Assembly (NCBI GenBank): GCA_026988315.1 | Contig: JALSLJ010000010.1 | Span: 1 to 64,000, forward strand | Origin: Sulfurimonas sp. | GTDB taxonomy: Bacteria; Campylobacterota; Campylobacteria; Campylobacterales; Sulfurimonadaceae | Length of the DNA: 64,000 bases | Direction: 5' to 3' | Shown: piece by piece, positions 1 to 8,433 of the stretch | How positions within the stretch are numbered: position 1 is the stretch's first letter | Layout: each line of letters opens with the position of its first letter | Translations under genes and position numbers: made by a program | Notes under the pieces: model-generated | Told to the model about the DNA's origin: nothing | What the model saw: the letters and a program-made list of their open reading frames with translations, nothing else | Databases searched by the model: none

Positions 1-373
1 CATCTCCTTTGAATAAAGAGTAGTAAAGTGTTCCTTGAAATGTATCTCCTGCCTCAAGCATCAACGAGTTTTCTTTTTCTGCTCTTAATTCATTTAATTT
101 TGTAACTAGCCTAGGGTATCCACCAGCGTCATAGTATGTTTTAACACCATCTGCAGTGTAAAAACTAAGTTCCTCACTATCTAAATGTGAATGGGTGTCA
201 TTTAAGTGGAAAATTGAGAGTTTGTAGTTAGAAACCTCGATTATAGGTTCTTCTGTTGTTTGAACATTGTCATTTGTTTGAACATTGTCATTATCATCAT
301 TATTTGAACACCCAGAAAAACTAAGTGCCATAATTGCTGATATACTGAAAGCTAAAAATTTTTTCGAAACCAT
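1..373 (-). CDS. 5'-nucleotidase/UshA-like metallophosphatase lipoprotein, N-terminal part (runs off the window start)
   Basis: Reverse-strand translation MVSKKFLAFSISAIMALSFSGCSNND...LSIFHLNDTHSHLD...AGGYPRLVTKLNELRAEKENSLMLEAGDTFQGTLYYSLFKGD; lipobox-like signal, HLNDTHSHLD and EAGDTFQG metallophosphatase motifs. Confidence 0.8.
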   Translation of the reverse strand, partial: MVSKKFLAFSISAIMALSFSGCSNNDDNDNVQTNDNVQTTEEPIIEVSNYKLSIFHLNDTHSHLDSEELSFYTADGVKTYYDAGGYPRLVTKLNELRAEKENSLMLEAGDTFQGTLYYSLFKGD

Positions 374-548
374 AAATCACCCTTTTTATATTAATGTTAA
401 TGGAATTTTATAGATACAATATTTCACAATCAATACAAAAGGGCTACAAATAAGTTGCAATTTATTTTCAGTAAAATTTGAAATTTGTTAGATTAAAGCT
501 TGAATTTGGTATAATCCACATTATTTTAAACATATAAAAGGATAATTT

Positions 549-1397
549 TTGAACCTCTTAAATCTTTTTTCTCGAAACTCGACAACGAAACAACAGCCAA
601 CAAAAAGTGAAGCTCCAGCCCATTGGATAAAATGTAAATCTTGTCAATCCTTAATGTATTACAAAGAGGTTGAAAATCAAAACTATGTGTGTCCTAAATG
701 TGGGTACCACATCAGAATAGGCGTAGATGAAAGAATTAAACTCTTAGCTGACGAGGGAACTTTTGTAGAGTTTGATGCAAACTTAAAACCTGTCGATCCA
801 CTAAAATTTGTTGATAAAAAATCATATGCAAAGAGGATAGAAGAGGGGTATAAAAAGACAGGTAGAAGCTCGTCTGTAGTGAGCGGAGAATGTCAAATAA
901 ATGGCACATCTACGCAGATTGTTATTTTTGATTTTGCATTTATGGGTGGCTCTTTAGGTTCCGTAGAGGGTGAAAAAATTGTTCGTGCAGTAAACCGTGC
1001 AATAGAAAAAAAAGAGGGACTGATAATCATTAGTGCGAGTGGTGGTGCTAGAATGCAAGAGAGTACATTCTCTTTAATGCAAATGAGCAAGACATCCGCA
1101 GCATTGGCAAAATTAGCTAAACATAATTTAGTGTATATTTCAGTTCTAACTGATCCTACTATGGGTGGAGTAAGTGCTTCTTTTGCAACACTAGGAGATA
1201 TAATTATTGCTGAACCAGGTGCACTCATAGGCTTTGCAGGACAGAGAGTTATTAAACAAACTATTGGTTCTGATTTACCAGATGGCTTTCAGCGTGCAGA
1301 GTTTTTACTTGAAAAAGGTTCCGTTGATATGGTTGTCAATAGAAATGAACTGAAAAATACTCTATCTGATCTTTTAGCACTTCTAAAAGTAAGCTAG
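549..1397 (+). CDS. accD: acetyl-CoA carboxylase carboxyltransferase subunit beta (TTG start)
   Basis: N-terminal zinc ribbon [26 protein letters not shown] and carboxyltransferase core [23 protein letters not shown]. Confidence 0.95.
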   Translation: MNLLNLFSRNSTTKQQPTKSEAPAHWIKCKSCQSLMYYKEVENQNYVCPKCGYHIRIGVDERIKLLADEGTFVEFDANLKPVDPLKFVDKKSYAKRIEEGYKKTGRSSSVVSGECQINGTSTQIVIFDFAFMGGSLGSVEGEKIVRAVNRAIEKKEGLIIISASGGARMQESTFSLMQMSKTSAALAKLAKHNLVYISVLTDPTMGGVSASFATLGDIIIAEPGALIGFAGQRVIKQTIGSDLPDGFQRAEFLLEKGSVDMVVNRNELKNTLSDLLALLKVS

Positions 1398-1402
1398 GTA
1401 TT

Positions 1403-1966
1403 ATGAGATTATATGCTCTTTGCGATCAAGAACTTTTAGATAAAAATCACATCTCCTTAGAAGATTTTATTGAGATTGCAAAAAAAGATAATGCAGAGAT
1501 AATTCAGTATAGAAATAAAACAGCAGATATAGATTTTATAAAGCAGCAACTTATTGCAATTAGAAAACTTTATGATGGCTTCTTGATAGTAAACGACACT
1601 TATGAATTGATAGAATTTTGTGATGGTGTTCATCTAGGTCAGGAAGATCTAAAAAAAATCGATTCTGATATTGGCAAGGCAATTAAAATACTCAGAAGCG
1701 TTGTTACAAGTGAGAAGATTTTAGGTATATCAACACATAACGAACAAGAGGTACTCAGAGCGAATGAACTGGATTTAAATTATATTGGTTTAGGTGCATA
1801 TAGAGGTACTAATACAAAAAAAGATATTAGTGTAGTCTTGGGTGATAGCATTGATAGTATAGCTTCAAAATCAAAGCATCTCGTTGCAGCAATCGGTGGT
1901 GTAAAAAAGAGCGATAGATTCCATAATATCACTTATCATGTTATAGGTAGCGGATTGTTAAAATGA
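1403..1966 (+). CDS. thiamine phosphate synthase-like (ThiE/TenI) protein
   Basis: TIM-barrel motifs [48 protein letters not shown]. Confidence 0.75.
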   Translation: MRLYALCDQELLDKNHISLEDFIEIAKKDNAEIIQYRNKTADIDFIKQQLIAIRKLYDGFLIVNDTYELIEFCDGVHLGQEDLKKIDSDIGKAIKILRSVVTSEKILGISTHNEQEVLRANELDLNYIGLGAYRGTNTKKDISVVLGDSIDSIASKSKHLVAAIGGVKKSDRFHNITYHVIGSGLLK

Positions 1967-2421
1967 ACATAGATATTATCTCTGTTGCAAAAAAAGAGCG
2001 TTCAACTTATGACCCTTTGTATAAAGAGTTAAAAAAAATGATTTCTCGCTTTGCAAAAGTTGAAGAGATTGAACTTTTTCCAAAGGATGTAGCAAAATCA
2101 CACACTATTTCACCAGAAGCCTCAAGGCAGGCATATACAAGGGCTTTAGAACCATACTTGTGTAAGGGTTTTTGTGTAAGTTTACACCCTGATGGAAAAT
2201 TAATCGATAGTTATGAGTTTAGTAAGCTTTTAAATGATAGAATGTCCATTAAATTTTTTGTTGGTGGAGCTTATGGCTTTGAAGATAGCTTTTTAAAAAA
2301 GAGTGACGCTGTTATAAGTTTAGGAAATATTACTATGAGTCATAAAATAGCAAAGGTTGTTTTGCTAGAACAGATCTATAGAGGTTTTTCTATTTTAAGT
2401 AATCACCCATATCATAAGTGA
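1963..2421 (+). CDS. rlmH: 23S rRNA (pseudouridine1915-N3)-methyltransferase RlmH
   Basis: SPOUT family signature [48 protein letters not shown]...PYHK; overlaps upstream gene. Confidence 0.93.
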   Translation: MNIDIISVAKKERSTYDPLYKELKKMISRFAKVEEIELFPKDVAKSHTISPEASRQAYTRALEPYLCKGFCVSLHPDGKLIDSYEFSKLLNDRMSIKFFVGGAYGFEDSFLKKSDAVISLGNITMSHKIAKVVLLEQIYRGFSILSNHPYHK

Positions 2422-2430
2422 GGAAAGTAA

Positions 2431-2781
2431 GTGCAAGCAAGTGAATTAAATTATTTTAAAGAAATTTTAGAGAGTCGAAAAACACAAATAACGAAAAATA
2501 TTTCAGGTGTTAATGAAGAGTTGGATCAGTTAAATGCGTTGGAACTGAACGATGAGGGTGATCATGCATCAGTAAATAACAACTCCATGGTTGAGAGCGC
2601 TATAGTTTCTCAGCAATCTCAAGAGCTACATGAGATAAATATTGTATTAGGAAAAATATCTACTGGTGAATATGGGATATGTGAAATGTGTGAAGATCCT
2701 ATTGGATTTCAAAGACTAAAAGTTAAACCACATGCTATTTATTGTATAGACTGTAGAGAGATAGTAGAGAAGTCAAAATAA
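2431..2781 (+). CDS. DksA/TraR-family zinc finger protein
   Basis: GEYGICEMCEDPIGFQRLKVKPHAIYCIDCRE C4 zinc finger after coiled-coil N-terminus. Confidence 0.88.
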   Translation: MQASELNYFKEILESRKTQITKNISGVNEELDQLNALELNDEGDHASVNNNSMVESAIVSQQSQELHEINIVLGKISTGEYGICEMCEDPIGFQRLKVKPHAIYCIDCREIVEKSK

Positions 2782-2795
2782 TTAAAGGAAATAAT

Positions 2796-3812
2796 ATGTA
2801 CATAAAGCGATACACAATAGCAACGATAATATTTGTAATTTTACTTGGATGGTATGTTTATGCATTTATCACTCAAGATAGTTTTGCTATAGATTTTTTT
2901 GGTATTCCATTGCCATCTTTATCTATCGCTTTGTGGGTTGTTATACCAGTAGTGCTCCTTTATATTGCGAGTGTATTGCATATCTCTTTTTACTCATTAA
3001 TGGGAAGCTTTAAACTTCGTAAGTATGAAAAAGATTATGAAAAACTTTTAGAATCAATAATTGATGCGTATCTAGGCAAAAATAACAGAAACCATATGTT
3101 TAAAACTCCTAGATATAAGCTTTTAGGCTCTTTGATTGATAATAGTAAACTCTTTCTAAATCAAACCTTTGAACCTAATACATCTAATGAAAAACTAAAT
3201 GGTGTAATTAAACTTATTGAAGATATCAAAAAAGGTGAAGTTGTTGATCTTAAAAAGTATTCGCTAGAGGCAGAAAATACTTTAGTTATGCAAAACAATA
3301 GAAATAGATATAAAAAAGGGGAAATTAGTGCAGAAGATATTCTAAGTAATGCAACTAAGTATGCAAGGAGTTTATGCGAAGAGGTTTATGCAGACTTTGT
3401 GAAAACTTCCCCTCTGTATGCTATAGAAAAATACAAAGAATCTTTGACTAAAGAATCACTTTTTTCTATATTATCAAGAGTTAATGCTAGTGAAAATACT
3501 TTAGAGGTGTCAAATGAAGCATTAATTTCTCTTTTTAATTGCGTAGAGCTAGATACAAAAGATTATGTAAAAATTTCTATAGCTTTATCAAAACAGATGA
3601 TTCCAGAACAAAGAATAAAGCTTTTTGAGATGCTTAGTGAAGATAAAGAAGAGGTAACTGATGCTTACCTGTTTACACTTTTTGATTTAGAGATGTTAGC
3701 GCCAGCAGATGAAATTTTAGAAAATTCACAACCTGAAGAGTATTTAAAATTTAAAGCATACAGAGCTCTAAAAGAGTGCAATAAACACTTTAATATTAAT
3801 TTATTTATCTAA
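2796..3812 (+). CDS. hypothetical membrane protein
   Basis: Two N-terminal transmembrane segments, soluble helical remainder; intact ORF. Confidence 0.6.
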   Translation: MYIKRYTIATIIFVILLGWYVYAFITQDSFAIDFFGIPLPSLSIALWVVIPVVLLYIASVLHISFYSLMGSFKLRKYEKDYEKLLESIIDAYLGKNNRNHMFKTPRYKLLGSLIDNSKLFLNQTFEPNTSNEKLNGVIKLIEDIKKGEVVDLKKYSLEAENTLVMQNNRNRYKKGEISAEDILSNATKYARSLCEEVYADFVKTSPLYAIEKYKESLTKESLFSILSRVNASENTLEVSNEALISLFNCVELDTKDYVKISIALSKQMIPEQRIKLFEMLSEDKEEVTDAYLFTLFDLEMLAPADEILENSQPEEYLKFKAYRALKECNKHFNINLFI

Positions 3813-3822
3813 AATAATCTTG

Positions 3823-4773
3823 ATGTTAAAAAAATTATCGTTTGATGAACCTCTTTATGTGCTAGCCCCTTTAGCAGGCTTTACTGATTTACCATTTAGA
3901 AGTGTAGTAAAAAAGTTTGGTGCGGATTTAACTGTGAGTGAGATGTTAAGTTCAAATGCACTTGTACATGGCTCAATAAAAACACTGCATATGTTAGAAA
4001 AAAATCCAAATGAAAATCCTTACTCCGTTCAGATAGCGGGATCAAATGTAGATATTGTCAAGGGTGCAGTTGAGATATTGAACAATCAAGATGGGATCGA
4101 TATTATTGATCTAAATTGTGGATGTCCTGTTCCAAAAGTTGTAGGTAATGGAAGTGGAAGTTCACTACTTTTAAATCTACCACTTATGGGTGATATAATA
4201 AAAACTATCAAAGAGACCTCAAACAAAAGTTTAACAAGCGTTAAAATACGACTTGGATTTGAAGAAAAAAATCATATAGCCATTGCAAAAATGGTAGAAG
4301 AGAGTGGCGCTGACTTTATCGCAGTGCATGGTAGAACTCGTGCTGGAAAATTTAAAGCACCTGTTGATTACGATGCAATAAAAGAGATAAAAGAGGCTAT
4401 AGGCATCCCTGTTATTGCAAATGGTGATATCGACTCGTATGAGAAAGCAAAGTGGGTTTTAGAGCATACTGGTGCGGATGGTATTATGATTGGAAGAGGG
4501 GCAGTTGGCGCACCTTGGATTTTTCACCAATTAAAAAGTGGCTCATCAGATATTAGTAATGAGATAAAACATGATATAATAATGGAGCATTTTGATAAGA
4601 TGATAGAGTTTTACGGACAAAGGGGTGTTTCTATCTTTAGAAAACATACTCATACCTACTCCAAAGGCTACAGGGGTGCTTCTGCTCTTAGAAATAAAGT
4701 AAATCATATTGATGATATTTCTGAATATAGGGGAGTGATAGATCACTTCTTTGCAAATAGTGAAATACTTTAA
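3823..4773 (+). CDS. dusB: tRNA-dihydrouridine synthase
   Basis: APLAGFTDLPFR, DLNCGCPVPKVVGNGSGSSLL, VHGRTRAGKFKAPVDY, IANGDIDS, GADGIMIGRGAVGAPWIF; ATG one codon inside the listed TTG start. Confidence 0.9.
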   Translation: MLKKLSFDEPLYVLAPLAGFTDLPFRSVVKKFGADLTVSEMLSSNALVHGSIKTLHMLEKNPNENPYSVQIAGSNVDIVKGAVEILNNQDGIDIIDLNCGCPVPKVVGNGSGSSLLLNLPLMGDIIKTIKETSNKSLTSVKIRLGFEEKNHIAIAKMVEESGADFIAVHGRTRAGKFKAPVDYDAIKEIKEAIGIPVIANGDIDSYEKAKWVLEHTGADGIMIGRGAVGAPWIFHQLKSGSSDISNEIKHDIIMEHFDKMIEFYGQRGVSIFRKHTHTYSKGYRGASALRNKVNHIDDISEYRGVIDHFFANSEIL

Positions 4774-4779
4774 AGGCAC

Positions 4780-5913
4780 ATGGTGTATATTATGTTAGAT
4801 ATCAGCGAATCCATAAAAAAATTAGATGAGAGTGATATATCTGACAATATACTTCATTATGACTATAATACAAAGCATCTCCTTTCTTTAATTGAAAAAG
4901 GTGCTGATAAAGATGATCCGTCTTATTTGAGCTCTTATCGCTCTTTTGAAGGGGAGGTGTTTGAAAACTTTATTTACGAAAAGCTTTTACGCTATGTGGA
5001 ACAAAGCAATGAAGTAGAAAAGTTTATTTTAAAAGGTTATCATCAAAATAAACAAAAAGCATATGCGAATACCCTCTCAATTAGTGAAAAACAACAGATA
5101 GTTTACAGAACAAAGAGTAGAGAAATTAGTGAATTTGACGCTATGATTTTTACAAAGACAGAACTTTATTTTGTTGAAATGACTCTTGTTAAATCTGTAA
5201 TAAAATTACGCAAAAGACTCAGAAAGAAAAAAGCTCTTTTAGAGATTATATTTCCCAACTATGAGATAAAAGCACTTATTATACTTAATGATGGTGCAAC
5301 GGGAACGAAGCAGTTTCCTCCTTATTGTAAGGTTTGGTTTACAGGTTCATATTCTGCTCAAAATGTACTTGACTATATTATTAACCCACAAGATAGACAG
5401 TTAAAACCAAAACTTAAAATAAAATCTAAAAAAATGGTTGAAGCTCACACTCTTAAAACACACCCTTTTAGATACTACAACACAATGTCTTGGATCACAA
5501 AAACATTAAGAAGTCATAAGACACATATAGTAGATATGCAGTTTTTAATGAATTTTAAAATTCAAAGGTATCATGATTTATATAATAAATTTTACATTGG
5601 TTATTTAAGGGTTGATGAGGCTAAAGACTTGCTTAGTTTGGAAGGTGATTATAATGAAGAGCAAAGAGTTATAGTGGCACTGGAGAAAAAACACTCCAAT
5701 GAGATAGTTTTAACTTATTACATACAATTTGCCCGTAAAAATCTGTTTTTATACTCTTTTGATGATGATGAAATGATAACAAAAGAGAAAAAAGACCCAT
5801 ATGGAATCACTGTAACGGAAGTTTTTCATATGAATAAAATGATGGATGAGAAATATGAACTTAGTATTTCAAACATTAACACAATAAAAAAACTTTTAAA
5901 CTTTAAAAGATAA
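4780..5913 (+). CDS. hypothetical protein with possible PD-(D/E)XK nuclease-like core
   Basis: SREISEFDAMIFTKTELYFVEMTLVKS resembles the D...ExT/K core; intact 377-aa ORF. Confidence 0.5.
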   Translation: MVYIMLDISESIKKLDESDISDNILHYDYNTKHLLSLIEKGADKDDPSYLSSYRSFEGEVFENFIYEKLLRYVEQSNEVEKFILKGYHQNKQKAYANTLSISEKQQIVYRTKSREISEFDAMIFTKTELYFVEMTLVKSVIKLRKRLRKKKALLEIIFPNYEIKALIILNDGATGTKQFPPYCKVWFTGSYSAQNVLDYIINPQDRQLKPKLKIKSKKMVEAHTLKTHPFRYYNTMSWITKTLRSHKTHIVDMQFLMNFKIQRYHDLYNKFYIGYLRVDEAKDLLSLEGDYNEEQRVIVALEKKHSNEIVLTYYIQFARKNLFLYSFDDDEMITKEKKDPYGITVTEVFHMNKMMDEKYELSISNINTIKKLLNFKR

Positions 5914-5930
5914 ACTGCTAAAACTTCTTG

Positions 5931-6812
5931 TTAAGTGTTAGTGTAAGAGAGGGTAGCAGCTTTTTCTTTATATATTTCGAGAGGTTCTTTCTCTTCATGA
6001 GTATTATCTAAAAAATCATCTAACTCTTTATGCCTAGTTTGTAAAATTGTTTCAAAGTCTTTTTGATTAGTTGGCTTATTATCTCTAAATTTATCAAGTA
6101 AAATATTACTTTTTCCCATTAAAACAAGATAACTCTCCTCTCCAAAATCAAGCATAACTACACTATTTTCGTTATTGATAGATTTTTGAAATCTTATACT
6201 CACTTCATTGGAAGTGTTGTTTTGAGTATTTGGTACGGGAGGAATGGTCTCTTTAGTTTCTTTAAAAAGCCATGAATTTTGTTGCTGTGGTGTAGTTGGA
6301 GTAACTTTTTTTCTTATAAAAAATAAGATGAGTATTCCAATAATTAATATAGCAATAACTATATAATAACTTTGATTCATATCATCTGTGCGTTTTGTCG
6401 GTAAGTTTGAAAGTGGATTTTCACTTTTGAGTTTTGATTCATTTGAACTTTTTGCTATACGGTCAGTAAATCTAAGTCTTAGTCCGTAAGAGTCGGATGT
6501 TTTAGAGGCTATAAGCTTTACAGACGATGGAACAGATGCTACGATTTGTGTGTATCCAGACATAGGAGTTATTGAGAGCGAATGCAAAAACTTTGAAGAT
6601 AGTTGTTTAATTTTTGATGATTCTATAGAGGTGTCTTGTAGTTTAATAATGATTTTAGATGGGGTTGAGCTTTGCTTAATTACACCTTCATAAGGGGTGT
6701 CAAAAGTTATCATCACATCAGCTCTGTCTGTTCTGTCATAAATATTATAACTTAATATTTTAGAACTAAAAAGAGTAAGAGGGAGTAAAAATATAAGTAG
6801 ATATTTAATCAT
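5931..6812 (-). CDS. fliO: FliO-like flagellar export component with N-terminal AMIN-like periplasmic domain
   Basis: Signal peptide, beta-rich AMIN-like domain, one TM helix (YYIVIAILIIGILILFFIRKK), then cytoplasmic VSIRF...SVVMLDFGEESYLVLMGKSNILLDKF; directly downstream of fliN, as in Helicobacter HP0583/HP0584. Confidence 0.65.
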   Translation of the reverse strand: MIKYLLIFLLPLTLFSSKILSYNIYDRTDRADVMITFDTPYEGVIKQSSTPSKIIIKLQDTSIESSKIKQLSSKFLHSLSITPMSGYTQIVASVPSSVKLIASKTSDSYGLRLRFTDRIAKSSNESKLKSENPLSNLPTKRTDDMNQSYYIVIAILIIGILILFFIRKKVTPTTPQQQNSWLFKETKETIPPVPNTQNNTSNEVSIRFQKSINNENSVVMLDFGEESYLVLMGKSNILLDKFRDNKPTNQKDFETILQTRHKELDDFLDNTHEEKEPLEIYKEKAATLSYTNT

Positions 6813-7141
6813 AGTCTCTCTTTTGAGAGGTAGTATAAAACTGCACTCGAATCTAAAACTTCATTGATACGGATTGCAAGGTTTTTCTCATATACCATAA
6901 CCTCACCTTTGCCTAGTATGCGACCATTTACATATGATTCAACACTTTCACCAGCTGGTTTTTTAAGGTCAATGACTGAGCCTTTTTCAAGTTTCAAAAT
7001 CTCAGCAACAGTAAGTTCTGTTTCACCTAAATCAGATATAAATTCAACTTCCATATCAAGAAGACCAGAGTAATCCATCCATGAAAGCTCTTTTAGTTCA
7101 TCAAAGTGAGTTTCCTCTTTGTTGTTAAATAATTTATTCAT
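6809..7141 (-). CDS. fliN: flagellar motor switch protein FliN
   Basis: DMEVEFISDLGETELTVAEILKLEKGSVIDLKKPAGESVESYVNGRILGKGEVMVYEKNLAIRINEV SpoA/FliN fold. Confidence 0.9.
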   Translation of the reverse strand: MNKLFNNKEETHFDELKELSWMDYSGLLDMEVEFISDLGETELTVAEILKLEKGSVIDLKKPAGESVESYVNGRILGKGEVMVYEKNLAIRINEVLDSSAVLYYLSKERL

Positions 7142-7562
7142 TTAGTTCCTTGATTGCAATAATCATCTCATCACTTTCAACTTGAAGTATTTTAATTGCA
7201 TCATATTCAAAGTTGAATGTATCTATTTTAAGAAAATGAGGGGTATTAATCGTGTACTGATCCTTGCCTAATTCCTCTGCGATTACCTTAGCACTTCCAA
7301 CTATAAGATTTACAGTTTCGAGCATCATATCAATTAGTGTTTCCTCATCGCTTTCATCTTCTTCTAAAAATATTTTTGTTACCCTTTGCACAAACTTATG
7401 ATTTGCAGCGAGGTAAACTCTGTGTTTTGTATTATCCTCTTTATCTATATCGATATAAGCAATAAGTGTTCTCTCTTTAGAAGCTGAGTCTTTTAGCTCA
7501 TACGGAAGACGAATTTGATGTGCACAAAAATTTTCACTTGCTTTTATTATAGTTTCTAACAT
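7134..7562 (-). CDS. CheX-like chemotaxis/flagellar phosphatase-type domain protein
   Basis: MLETVNLIVGSAKVIAEELG resembles the CheC/CheX ExxN helix; cotranscribed with and overlapping fliN. Confidence 0.6.
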   Translation of the reverse strand: MLETIIKASENFCAHQIRLPYELKDSASKERTLIAYIDIDKEDNTKHRVYLAANHKFVQRVTKIFLEEDESDEETLIDMMLETVNLIVGSAKVIAEELGKDQYTINTPHFLKIDTFNFEYDAIKILQVESDEMIIAIKELNE

Positions 7563-7691
7563 TTATCATAGCCTTTAGTTTAGAGTTGATTATACTTTAT
7601 TGAATCTCAAAGTAAAGTTAAAACCATTTATATAAAACTACTATAAAGCCTTAAAAGAGTATAATTGCTAAAATTTAATAGTGGTTATTGT

Positions 7692-8423
7692 ATGGTCGAG
7701 TTGATATTACTTGGGTCTGGTGTTGGTGTTTTATCTGGATTTTTTGGTATTGGTGGAGGAACTATTTTGGTCCCTATTTTACTAATGTTAGGATTCGAGA
7801 CCAAATCAGCCATAGGTATATCAGTTATTCAAATGGTATTTAGCTCTATTTATGGAAGTTATCTCAATAACAAAAAAGGTACATTAGATGTGCCAATGGT
7901 AGGTGTTATTGGTATTGGTGGTTTCTTAGGGGCACTTCTAAGTGGTGGCATTGCATCGTACTTTGATGATACAACATTAGAACTGATCTTTTTAAGTTTT
8001 TCTGTTTTTGCATTGGTGAGGATGTTTTTTAAGACTAAAGAGCATAGAGACCAAAGAGAGATTAGTAAGAGTTTGCTTTTTCTCATTGGTATTGTTTTAG
8101 GTGCTATAAGTATGACTATTGGTGTTGGTGGCAGTATTATATTGGTGCCAATTTTAGTAGGGTTTTTACATGTTCCATTAAAAAAAGCAATTTCGGCTGG
8201 TTTGTTTTTTGTAGTTTTTTCATCTATTGCAGGTTCTATTTCTCATATTGCACTTGGGGGTGTTGATTATGAGAGTGGCATTATTATTGGTTTAGCATCT
8301 TTAGTAGGTGTTTTTATTGGGATTCACTTAAAAGATAAAGTGGATTCAGTTTTACAAAGAAAGCTATTAATAGGATTTTACTTGTTAGTGGTTGTATATT
8401 TAACTCAGAGAATATTTTTATAA
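7692..8423 (+). CDS. TSUP family (TauE/SafE) membrane transporter
   Basis: Duplicated GFFGIGGGTILVPILL / GAISMTIGVGGSIILVPILV motifs and multiple TM helices; ATG at 7692 preferred over TTG at 7665. Confidence 0.88.
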   Translation: MVELILLGSGVGVLSGFFGIGGGTILVPILLMLGFETKSAIGISVIQMVFSSIYGSYLNNKKGTLDVPMVGVIGIGGFLGALLSGGIASYFDDTTLELIFLSFSVFALVRMFFKTKEHRDQREISKSLLFLIGIVLGAISMTIGVGGSIILVPILVGFLHVPLKKAISAGLFFVVFSSIAGSISHIALGGVDYESGIIIGLASLVGVFIGIHLKDKVDSVLQRKLLIGFYLLVVVYLTQRIFL

Positions 8424-8433
8424 AAGGTTTTAA

